Assembly: GCF_014898815.1 (NCBI RefSeq)
Contig: NW_026515513.1
Coordinates: forward strand, 62,001-126,000
Length of the DNA stretch: 64,000 nt
Direction: 5' to 3'
Source: Panonychus citri
Lineage: Eukaryota > Arthropoda > Arachnida > Trombidiformes > Tetranychidae
Part shown: in pieces, positions 36,190-45,930 of the stretch
Layout: each line of letters starts with the position of its first letter
Numbering within the stretch: position 1 is the stretch's first letter
The notes under the pieces: model-generated
Seen by the model: only the letters and a program-made list of their open reading frames with translations
Told to the model about the DNA's origin: nothing
The model's database searches: none
Program-made: the position numbers and the translations under genes

Positions 36190-36242
36190 ACTGTTCACAA
36201 TCAGAAATTCAAAACAAAATTCTTCACAATCAGAAATTCAAT
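36190..36242. repeat. Direct repeat between ORF1 and the antisense RING ORF
   Basis: TTCACAATCAGAAATTCAA occurs twice, about 33 bp apart (near 36193 and 36223). Confidence 0.85.
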
Positions 36243-36294
36243 CAAATTATCTAATATTAATGGATACAAATAATAATAATAATAATAATATTGA

Positions 36295-37143
36295 TCATTG
36301 TTCACCTTCCTCAGGCCGATGACGCCGTGGATGTTGACTCAAAACAGCAACTCGTAATTCATAAGAAGCTTCACCAAACTTGGTTCCAACAGGAATAAGA
36401 TTAAGATCACCTCGGGGATTAACTTTATCCAAGAAATCAGCAAGAGTCTCAAATTGGCGAATTGACCAATGCATAGATAAAGCCAAATCAAGTTCATCAG
36501 GATTTTTATTCTTTGAAATACCAATAATCCTCATCACCTCATCAATAGTCGCCTCAGGCTTAAAATGATAAACAATTCGCTCACCAGCAGTTCGAACAGC
36601 TAATTTAATTTTACCTTGAACACGAAAATTAGCAGCTTGATTACCATTATTAGAATAAACTTGACACTTGGTTCGAGCAATAATATTATTAAGAACTGGT
36701 CGGGTAGCCTCAGTAATATTAATATTATTAATAATATTAAACGGCCGAACAGCACCAACAGTAGCTACTCGTTGCTTACATGGAGCACAATGAGTTACAT
36801 ATTCATTAACATCCATTTCAATAGCACATCTTGGACATCGAACAATGATTTTAGAATGAATAATTCGCTCGATGATACCTGGTCGACGAAAGTATGGAGG
36901 TCGAAAAGTAATCATACATTTCTCATTAGGACACTTGGTGATTGTCTTTCCACTATACTCAATAAATTTCAAAGTGTTGACACTCCAGGCCATGGCACAA
37001 GCTTCACAAAAACAGCCTTGACAAAAATCTTGATTATTACCACCATCATGAAAAACAGAACGAGTTGTAATATTACGACAAATACCACAAACTAGTAATT
37101 CCATAAAATCAGGACCACTACAATAATCAACCTTAATCTTCAT
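36295..37143 (-). CDS. RING/TRAF-like zinc-finger protein ORF, antisense in the LINE
   Basis: 282 residues from ATG 37143, intronless. The N-terminus has a RING-like set: CGIC, a gap of about 18 residues, CQGCFCEAC, then CPNEKC. A second Cys/His cluster follows (CPRCAIEMDVNEYVTHCAPC), as in TRAF-type E3 ligases. The rest shows no known domain. (AAT)n tracts flank it on both sides. It could be a captured host retrogene or an accessory ORF of the element. Ubiquitin-ligase activity is inferred from the Cys pattern only. Confidence 0.6.
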   Translation of the reverse strand: MKIKVDYCSGPDFMELLVCGICRNITTRSVFHDGGNNQDFCQGCFCEACAMAWSVNTLKFIEYSGKTITKCPNEKCMITFRPPYFRRPGIIERIIHSKIIVRCPRCAIEMDVNEYVTHCAPCKQRVATVGAVRPFNIINNINITEATRPVLNNIIARTKCQVYSNNGNQAANFRVQGKIKLAVRTAGERIVYHFKPEATIDEVMRIIGISKNKNPDELDLALSMHWSIRQFETLADFLDKVNPRGDLNLIPVGTKFGEASYELRVAVLSQHPRRHRPEEGEQ

Positions 37144-37381
37144 AATTAATAATAATAATATTATTATTACTATTAACAAAAACGAAAATGAAAATCACAA
37201 AACAAAAATCAAAACAAGAGTTTAAAGTAAATCAAATGAAAGCAAAAAACAAAGTGAAAAAAACCGCGAACAGCATCACCTTTTTATCACCAGGTAGCGT
37301 TTAAAGCCAATTTAGAATTAAAAATTAAAAAATTCGATTCTGAATACATGAAAAAAAATTCATTTTCCGTTTCCGTTTATC

Positions 37382-38308
37382 ATGTTTTCATGGCTTTTTA
37401 AATTTATTCAAAATGGCGACTACCATTTAAATTTAAAAAGCGAAGTCTCATCTCTTGAACAACTAATAGCTATTAAACCAAATCCTTCAACTTCTGATCT
37501 AAAAAAATTAAATCTTTCTCGAACAACAATTATTAATATTATTAATTTGTGCACAGTGAATTGGTTAGACGAACCAGCAAATATTGATAATCATCTAGAC
37601 TTCACAATTAAAATATTAAACTTGTTAAAAAACAGTGAACAATTAAAGGGATCAAATGATAGTTTAACATCAATTGACTCAATTTTTGACTCTCTAAACA
37701 TCCAATTAACAAATCAACCAAGTGAAAAAGTAACTGTGCCTGAAAAGAAAAGAAAAAGAAAAAACTCAGATGATCAACAAGAAATTAAACTGATTGAATT
37801 TTGGTATGAAAAAATAATAATATTATATTCAACTGAACAATCATTGAACATCATTGAAAAAATAGTAAACACACAATTAATTTCATCAATTAAAGGTCAA
37901 AAAAGTGCTCGATATCAACTCCACTTAATTCAACCAATTCCACGATTAATATTATTGGAACTACTTGGATTGGAAACACAAGATATATTAATAATAATAC
38001 CAAATTGGGAATGGCTTGTGATTACATCAAATAAAGAAGACCTAATAGATCAACTACTAAATGAATTAGAATCAGAAGATACAAATGACCAATTCATATT
38101 TCAAAAGAAACATAAAGACTCATCATTCCTAATACACATATTCACCAATGATCAAGAATTCATATCCAAAGTAAAAGAAAACAAATGGTCAATTAATATT
38201 AATAATAATCAATTGCCGATAACGAAAAGACCATCTTATAAACTCTGTGATAAGTGTCTACATATCTACAATGGATTCCACGCTAAATGCTACGATAATT
38301 CATTATAA
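37382..38308 (+). CDS. Second gag-like ORF of the LINE
   Basis: 308 residues with no close family recognised. There is a basic NLS-like run (EKKRKRKNSDD, about residue 122) and a C-terminal single knuckle-like cluster (CDKCLHIYNGFHAKC). It overlaps ORF2 by 38 nt (ATG 38271), the usual ORF1/ORF2 arrangement in LINEs. So this, rather than the 34809 ORF, may be the functional partner of ORF2. Confidence 0.65.
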   Translation: MFSWLFKFIQNGDYHLNLKSEVSSLEQLIAIKPNPSTSDLKKLNLSRTTIINIINLCTVNWLDEPANIDNHLDFTIKILNLLKNSEQLKGSNDSLTSIDSIFDSLNIQLTNQPSEKVTVPEKKRKRKNSDDQQEIKLIEFWYEKIIILYSTEQSLNIIEKIVNTQLISSIKGQKSARYQLHLIQPIPRLILLELLGLETQDILIIIPNWEWLVITSNKEDLIDQLLNELESEDTNDQFIFQKKHKDSSFLIHIFTNDQEFISKVKENKWSININNNQLPITKRPSYKLCDKCLHIYNGFHAKCYDNSL

Positions 38309-41300
38309 TTGCTGTGGTAACATAAAAGAAGCCCAAGAACTCATTGATAAAATCATCGCCAATTCAAATTTCATTTTATCATTAAATGAATACGCACAAA
38401 CAATCAGACTCCGATACAGCAATAACCCAAATTTCTGGTTCTCAGAATACTCAATGTTGGCCTTGTCACCAAACCTCATTGGTAAAGAATTACATAATAA
38501 TAATAATATTATTTGTATTCTTATTGGTGATAAATTACAAATCTCATCATCTTATAACCACAAGAAACACAAATCTTTTTGGCCAGAATTTATAAATACA
38601 CATTCAAATGATTACAACAAAATAATATGTGCCGACTTCAACCATCAAGATAAATTATGGTCACCAATTAATGATTCAAGTACTAATACACCACAATTTC
38701 TATTCAAGAATTGGACCTCAGCAATAGAACCATCACCAGATAAACCAACATTCACGAGAGGTAAAGGTAGTTGGATAGATGCAATTCTAATATCAAAATC
38801 AATCAAAAGTAAAAAATATGATGTAATCAACATGGGTAAAAAAGATCATTCATTACTAATAGCAAATTGTGATATCCAAATGGAAAAAATGAAAAAACTC
38901 CACCAAAACAGAAGAGTAATCAAAATAAATAATTGGAACTGTCGAATTGAACCAATGGAAGATGAAATATTAACAAAAGAAAGTTCAATCATTCGAAATT
39001 GTAACAAGATTATGAAATTTCCAAACAAAAATGGCCAATGGATACAAGTACCAACTTCTAAATTATCAAATGGTCTCAGAAATCTCCTTCGAAAAAGAAA
39101 CAACCTGAGGAAAAAAATCAAAAAAATAATATTAATAATAATATTAGTGTTACACTCGCAGCAATTGAATCAAGAATCAATCATAAACTCTCAAAAGCTC
39201 GAACACCAACAAACTATTATCACTTACTGGGAAACTCGAAAAAAATTTGGAAATTTATCAACAAAAAATTAAGAACAAAAGAACGAATCATACTAAACTG
39301 CTCAGATGAAGAAGAAATAATATCATTTAAAAACTCAATTGATAATCATCTGAAAAACTTCTCAACAAACAAACCAAACTTTAAAGATCCACCAAAAAAA
39401 CGAACATCACAAGGCCTAACCAAAGAAGAAAAAATTGAAATCAAAAAATGGTGTACCAAAGGAAAGAAAACATCAAGCTTCGATGCTGACGACTTCACAT
39501 GGAAATCATGGGAAAGATTTACAAAAAACAACACAAATATTATTATTAATATCATTGACGAAATAATGAAATTTAACCACATTCCAAGTTGTATAAGAAT
39601 ACTAGGTGTTGGATTCGTACCGAAACCGGACGGTAAAACTGCACGTATGGTAAAAAGCCCAAACTTTCTATTCAGAATAATTGATAAAATACTAGCAAAT
39701 CGTTTACAATCAATCATTGACAACATCTTATCACCAAATACTCAATATGGATTCTTGGTAAACCAATCAAGACAAAAGTTCTGGTTAGACTCAATACAAG
39801 AAAAAACTAATCAATATCTACAAATCGACTTATCAAAAGCCTTCGATGAAGTTGATCCATCACTTGCACTAATACAACTGGAAAAAACCCAACCACAATT
39901 GGCAAAAATATTAACATCTTTTTGCGGAGAACGATGGCTAAGAATTAATATTAATAATAAAATTCTTTATTGCAAAGAATCAACAGCTCTTATGCAAGGA
40001 ACATCATGCTCACCTCTTCTATTTAACCTATCATTGGATATAGCAGTTAGACAATTAAAGGGAAAAGACATAAAAATTAGATGCTTTGCTGATGATATTT
40101 GCATCCCGATAATTGGAAAACATAAAAAAGAAAAACAATCAACTTTAAACCAAATTGAAAAAGAGATGGAAAAGATAAACTTAAAAATTAACGCTCAAAA
40201 AACCAAATTAATAAACAAAAATGATCATACATTTGAATTAGTTGGAATATCAGTGAACATGCCGTTCAAAGCAAAAACAAGTGAACAAATAATCAGACAA
40301 GCAATCAACTCAACAGAATCACAATTCGTCAAATCAAGAAAATTAATACCCTACCTCCCATGCCAATTAAGAAAATTATTATTGGAATCAATAATAAATC
40401 CAAAACTTTACCGTATTGGATTTTCATTTGCCATCTCTAATAATATTGCTCTTAATTACTCTAGACTTCAACAAATAATACACAAGACAACAATGAATCT
40501 CATGGGGACAAGGGGAAGTGGTCGATGGTCAAATTTACTTAAATTTAGAGCCAACTCAATATTGGACAAATTATTACATGATTTCTTGCATTACATCATC
40601 ACCGAAGAAAAATGGGACCTGATAAAAGACAAAAACCATCAATTGCCAAAATATAAAATATTAAAAATTCCATATCATTCAGAAGCCGTTCAATGGAAAC
40701 AACAAATCATCAAGGATTGTAAATGTACCATGGAGATAAAAATCTCAAATATAAATCAATGGTTAAATATAACAATAGATAATAATAATATTATTATTGC
40801 TAATGTTAAAGTTTATCGACATCCCACTCAACAAGTTACCCTTATACGTGCAATGGAAGCAATAATCACAACACTCCAACAAAAATACTTAAATCACCTA
40901 CCAATTGACACAATCTTCAACTCATTATCAACATTAAAATACTCAAGATCTAACATCGATATACTCGCAATAATATGCTCAAATAATCTAAAAAGTTGGA
41001 CATTTTGCTTCAAAAAATGGATAAAAAACTACACATCAAACCAAAATGCAAAAATTCATCGATCAAATTGGATAACAAGAATCGAATTAACAAATCTAAT
41101 CAATGAAAAAATACAAATAATAAGGAATGATGCTTGGAAAATGGAAAACGACTTTCTCAACTTATTCATACCAGAAATAAACAAAAAGACGACAATACCA
41201 AAAGAAATAATGAAATTAATACCAAAAATTAATAATAGACGAAAATTCTTATGCTGTAACGAAAATCAATCAAACTGGCCTCTTCATGTCTTCACTAAAG

Positions 41301-41464
41301 AAGATCACATCAAAGGAATAACCAAACAAGAACTAAATTGGTCATGGTCATTGAATGAAGACGAACAACAAAAAAAGAAAAAAATTTCTATTATTATTAA
41401 TATTATGAATGAAATTATAAATACTCACAATTTAATTTGTAAAAACGATATAATTTTTCTGTAA
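38271..41464 (+). CDS. LINE ORF2, endonuclease and reverse transcriptase, with frame change
   Basis: The N-terminal APE-type endonuclease runs from 38271. It shows HYNCCGNIKEAQ, ADFNHQDKLW (DFN...W signature) and KDHSLLI (catalytic DH). Frame 0 stops at 39272, but the -1 frame is open from about 39113 to 41464 and contains the RT: FVPKPDGKTARM, QYGFL, IDLSKAFDEVD, QGTSCSPLLFNLSLD and the FADD catalytic box at about 40090. The switch falls at two A7 runs (39111-39117 and 39120-39126). No RNase H domain is evident. The change could be programmed -1 frameshifting, decay or an assembly indel. Confidence 0.85.
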
Positions 41465-41570
41465 CCCTAGATGGCAGTCCGCCATGGGAGGTGATCAGGT
41501 TAACCCATATGGGAAACCACGAGATCATCTAGGTTTAATGCCTACCTTAAGGGTTTAATAAAAATCCCTT
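41465..41570 (+). other. Structured 3' UTR of the LINE
   Basis: Predicted by eye: an outer stem CCTAGATG (41466-41473) with CATCTAGG (41526-41533). Inside are hairpin ATGGC/GCCAT (41471-41485, loop AGTCC) and hairpin GGTT/AACC enclosing the palindrome CCCATATGGG (41504-41513). A last hairpin AAGGG/CCCTT (41549-41570) carries AATAAA in its loop. This resembles a branched RT-recognition structure. Confidence 0.6.
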
Positions 41571-41655
41571 TGATTGTCATTTGATTGTCTCGTTATTTTT
41601 TAATCAATTTGATTTATTTTTTCGCTGCAATTTAATTAAATAATTACAAGTGATC

Positions 41656-42801
41656 ATGGGTCGAAAGTTTTTTGTCGGTGGTAATTGGAAGATGAATGGA
41701 TCCAAGGCAATGATTAGTGAGATTGCTAATTTCTTGGGTGAGCCTTTGGATTCGGAAGTTGGTGAGTAATCAATTGGTTTAAATTTAATTCTGTTGGTTT
41801 TTTAACCTTTTTTTTGCTATTTTTTGTATTTTGTTTTAATTTTCAGAAATTGTCTGTGGTGCTCCAGCAATTTACTTGGAATATGCTAAAACTGTTTTAC
41901 CAGCCAATGTTTCCCTTGCTGCTCAAAATTGCTACAAGGTTAAATCAGGAGCATTTACTGGTGAGATTAGTCCAGCAATGATTAAAGATATTGGCCTTAA
42001 ATGGGTGATTCTTGGACATTCTGAAAGAAGAAATGTTTTCGGTGAAAAAGATGAGGTTAGTTTAATTTATTTATCGATTTGTATACATTTAATTGTCAAT
42101 AATTGATGGTCACCATGATTGGTAACTCTAGCCAATTTTACTCTCAATGAATGACCAATAATTTCCTACGCCCTTGGATACTATTTCATAGGTCTTATAA
42201 TGATTAATTTAGATCAATTGAATCAATCAATTTTCTCATTTTCATCTAAATTCTAATATTCTTTCATTCATTTATCATTTCGATCAGTTGATTGGTGAGA
42301 AGGTTGGACATGCTCTAGATGAAGGACTTTCAGTAATTGCTTGTATTGGTGAATTATTGGAGGAAAGAGAAGCCGGTAAAACAACCGATGTTGTTTTCGC
42401 TCAAATGTCCGCCATTTCCAGTAAGTAATAAATTGGAGACAAATTGAACTAAACATTTTGCTCATAATCAAATTGCTTCAATCCTCTTTTCCCCTAATCG
42501 TATTACAGAAAACGTTAAAGATTGGAGTCGTGTTGTGATCGCCTACGAGCCTGTTTGGGCCATTGGAACTGGTAAAACAGCTTCACCAGCTCAAGCTCAA
42601 GAAGTTCATGCTCAGCTTAGACAATGGTTGAAGGAAAAAGTTTCCGCTGAAGTTTCAGCTGCCACCCGAATCATTTACGGTGGTTCAGTTACCGCTGGTA
42701 ATTGTAAAGAGTTGGCAAAAGAAGGAGACATTGATGGTTTCCTTGTTGGTGGAGCTTCTTTGAAAAAAGATTTCGTTCAAATTGTCAACGCTAAAAAGTG
42801 A
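41656..42801 (+). CDS. TPI: Triosephosphate isomerase
   Basis: Interconverts DHAP and glyceraldehyde-3-phosphate in glycolysis. Four exons: 41656-41761, 41847-42055, 42288-42420 and 42509-42801; phases fit and give 246 residues, as usual. Active-site residues are present: Lys in FVGGNWKMNG, His in LGHSERR, and Glu in AYEPVWAIGTGKTA. The phosphate loop is IIYGGSV and the C-terminal DGFLVGGASLK is intact. Its 5' flank is very short because the LINE ends 70-90 bp before the ATG. Confidence 0.97.
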
Positions 42802-44510
42802 TCAACTCAACAAGTCTAATTTTCATGTTGATCATCAACTAATCATCTGAGTAGTTAAAAAAGAAAGAGAGTCTAAGCTAATTATTTTGAAATGTTTCTA
42901 GATCATCATTGCTTATCCTTTGTCCATCCTATGGATTAATGTTTCTGATTTAATTTGTGTGTTGTCCATTAGATTAAATTTTCACTCTTGATCTGATGAT
43001 AAATTTTAATCTTGAAACCTCATCATTTTATCAGATTAAACAATTTATCTTATCCCTACTATAAAATATTCATTTGATTTTATCGAAAACAAATTGAATT
43101 ATAATTAAATCGATAAAAATCAATCAGATTTTCAATCGACTTAAATCATCAACAACAATAATCAACATCGAACAAGATAATCTTCAATTAGTTTGATCAG
43201 TTGATTGTTAATCTGATTCTTTGGTGATTAATTGAAAATCTCTGAAAAACTAACGATAACAATTTAATTTGTACTGTTTTCAACTAAACAAATTATCGTG
43301 TAAATGATTACAATTACTTTTTCCCGATAATCAATAGTCAACTTGATTAGTATAATTAAATTGGAATATATAATTAAATTGTACTAATCAAATTTTCCTT
43401 CAATTGATATAAATACATTTCGATAAAACTGTTGATCAAATGTCAATGATCTTAATCACAACTAATCAACAATTTGAACAGTTAAATTATTATTTTTAAC
43501 GAACCTGACTGATTGTTGCATGATGATCACTTAATTCACTCACAATTAACTCAACCATATCAATGATTAATCTACCATATATTTAATAGCTAAATTGTAG
43601 AGGTGGAGAGTAAAAAAAAATGTAAACCATCGGTTTCTCAGTCTGTGATTAATTTAATTGCTAATCAAGTTTTAAATTGAAATTTAAAATTCACAAATAG
43701 AGTAACAATCAAGTTAATTGTTTGTATAGAAAAAAATTCCGCTCAAACAATTAAAAGAAATTGACAAAGTCAATATTAATTGTAACAACGAGATTACTAA
43801 TAATTAAACCTTGATTAAATTATCCATTTAGATTGTTACTTGCACTTTTAATTACTAATTTAATTGTTAATTTGTACCATGTTATTATAACTAAATTAAG
43901 TGATAAACTTGTTAAAACAATAACAATAAAAATTGATTGGCAATTAAGATGAATATAAATTGATTTGGTTGGTGATGATAACAAGTTGGCTTGAATGAAT
44001 TTGTTAATTTGTTAATTTTCAACAATTAAAGGTGAATCAATTCAAGTAAATCAATTAGGTTTCACTTATCTGACCTGACAAATTGTTAAAATAATTAACT
44101 AATGTTTAATTAGAAACGTTGTTGACATAATATTTGATTTAGAAAAATTTTCTACTCAAAATTAATTGTTGATTACAATTATCGTTCTGATTGATTATTA
44201 TTATTATTATTTAAAGTAAGATAATAAATTTAGACTTGATGATTCCCTGTTCCAGTCTCCGGATGAACAACAATTAAAATCAGTTGATTGTTGTTAAGTT
44301 TTCAAGCTCCAGAAAATTTAAATCACATTCAGTTTCTTCATGATTAACACTTAACGATAACAATTAATTCAACTATTGAAACTTACTAAATAATTTTTGA
44401 TTGAATAAAATAAAAGAGGAGGTGATAAATTGTTATACTAATCATAATGATTAGAATTGTTAACAATTTTGTTTCTCTTAATTGTAACTAATCAACAAGA
44501 AAACAAATTG
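42802..44510. other. Intergenic, TPI to secreted-peptide gene
   Basis: TPI 3' UTR and about 1.6 kb of AT-rich DNA; nothing else is recognised. Confidence 0.6.
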
Positions 44511-44518
44511 TATATAAG
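44511..44518 (+). promoter_or_regulatory. TATA box
   Basis: TATATAAG lies 105 bp before the start codon of the small secreted peptide gene, a spacing compatible with a short 5' UTR. Confidence 0.6.
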
Positions 44519-44615
44519 TAGATGATTGAATTGATCTTTCAGGATAAATTCAATTTCCAATCAACAGTAAACGTTTAAATTGTTTAAATTAGTGTTAAAT
44601 TGTTTGCCCATCACA

Positions 44616-45402
44616 ATGAAACTTGATTATTCAACATGTTTACAATTAACTCTGTTAATTGTTGTTATTTTGATCAATTTTGTGTCCGCTGGGGACAAAG
44701 GCGGTGATAATATTATCCTCCAAGGCGGTGGTCGTGGTGGTGGTGAAGGTAATTGTTACTAATTGTTTGGTCTTCAATCAAGTGGATTAAATTTACTATT
44801 TGTACCATAATCAAGTTTAATTTGATTGTTTCAATTCGTATTGATTAAGTTAATCATTTTGATTCTTTTCTTTCTTTCAGATTGTTGGTGTGAGAAAAAG
44901 AAAGAGGAAATTAAATTTGTCCCATTTCACATTCCAGTTCATCATAAGGTAAATTTCACAATTTAAATTAATTGTTACCTTTAATTTTGTCTTGAGATGA
45001 TTGAGTTTAATTGTTACCATTTAATTTACTTTGATGGTTATTATTATGTTACATTGTCAACCTTTTGTTAATCATTGTTGTTCATATTTAATGAACTTAA
45101 ATGATTAATGATCGTTGTTAACACTTATCCGAAAATTTTAATTATCTCAATCAAAATAATTGAATCAACATTTAAATGGTCGTTGATTGTTAAACTTTTA
45201 ACCAAAGTGATACATTTAACCTTAGGTCTTAACAAAGATAATTGATTGATTATCATTGATTAATAACAAACAATTATCTCAATTAATAAATTTTCTTTTT
45301 CTCTTCGCTTAATTGTTAATCATTTAGGTTCATCATTGGGGTTGGAATGACAAACAATGGGGTGGATGGGGTGGTCACTCTGATAACTGGGGATGGAATT
45401 AA
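44616..45402 (+). CDS. Small secreted Gly/His/Trp-rich peptide
   Basis: Three exons, 44616-44748, 44881-44948 and 45328-45402, give 91 residues with GT-AG introns in phase. The N-terminus is a clear signal peptide (LQLTLLIVVILINFVSAG). The mature part has a Gly-rich GGGRGGGEG, a CWCEKKKEE segment with two Cys, a PVHHKVHHWGW His-rich stretch, and a Trp/Gly-rich end (DKQWGGWGGHSDNWGWN). I recognise no family. A cuticle or silk-type structural peptide, or a defence or venom-type peptide, would fit. The TATA promoter suggests strong, tissue-specific expression. Confidence 0.75.
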
Positions 45403-45930
45403 TTTCTTGATTCATTTTTTTCTCCACGATTCAATTAATAACAATCAATTAAATTGTATTCACAATTAGTTTAATTGTCTTATTTTCAATGTTGATACTC
45501 AAAAACGACAAAAATAAATAAACAAAACAATAAGTTTACTAACAAAGTATCTGTTAAATTTCAAGTATCTCTCAAGTTTATTAAAAGAAAAACATATTCG
45601 ATTAAATTTAAGAGAAATCAGTTAATTGTGATTAGATGAGAAATCGTAAGTTTTGATTAATTTTTTTTTCGGATTAAAAAGTTTTGGCGCCTCATTTGAA
45701 TTCGCTCTCAGCTGGAACCAAATAGTTTCTTAGCAACTCTTATAGGCGACACTCTCTCGGTCTCTCTGTTTTTTCATGTCAAGAATGAAAATCTTGTTAA
45801 TTGTTGACTACACCCTGAGATTTTAGTTTCAATTTAATTGTGTTCAATTCAACTCGCTGAATCTTCATCTCTCTCGCTCTCTTTTTTCAAAGGACAGGAA
45901 GAAAAAAGAAAGACAAGATCAACCCTAAAA
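45403..45930. other. Intergenic, upstream of PTPN9-like gene
   Basis: Holds TTTTGGCGCC at 45682-45691, an E2F-like word, about 240 bp before the start codon; otherwise only 3' and 5' untranslated-type sequence. Confidence 0.5.

Larger units (their letters stand above)
34590..41585 (+). mobile_element. LINE-like non-LTR retrotransposon, composite, about 7 kb
   Basis: The element holds a gag-like ORF1 with three zinc knuckles (34809-36071), an antisense RING-type ORF (36295-37143), a second gag-like ORF (37382-38308) and an endonuclease/RT ORF2 (38271-41464). It ends with a structured 3' UTR and a polyadenylation signal at 41557-41562. All the ORFs share an unusual style rich in AAT/ATT codon runs. 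The 5' end is approximate: direct repeats and an (AAT) run start near 34563. No target-site duplication was found. The 3' end lies between about 41570 and 41590. No LTRs are seen. Confidence 0.82.

Noticed and set aside
36616..37095. 159-codon ORF (+) inside the RING ORF region
   Set aside because: Ser/Asn-rich antisense shadow of the Cys-rich RING ORF, whose zinc-ligand pattern makes it the real frame.
41465..41570. tRNA or hammerhead ribozyme
   Set aside because: The branched fold has no tRNA-type anticodon arm or T-arm consensus and no CUGAnGA hammerhead core.
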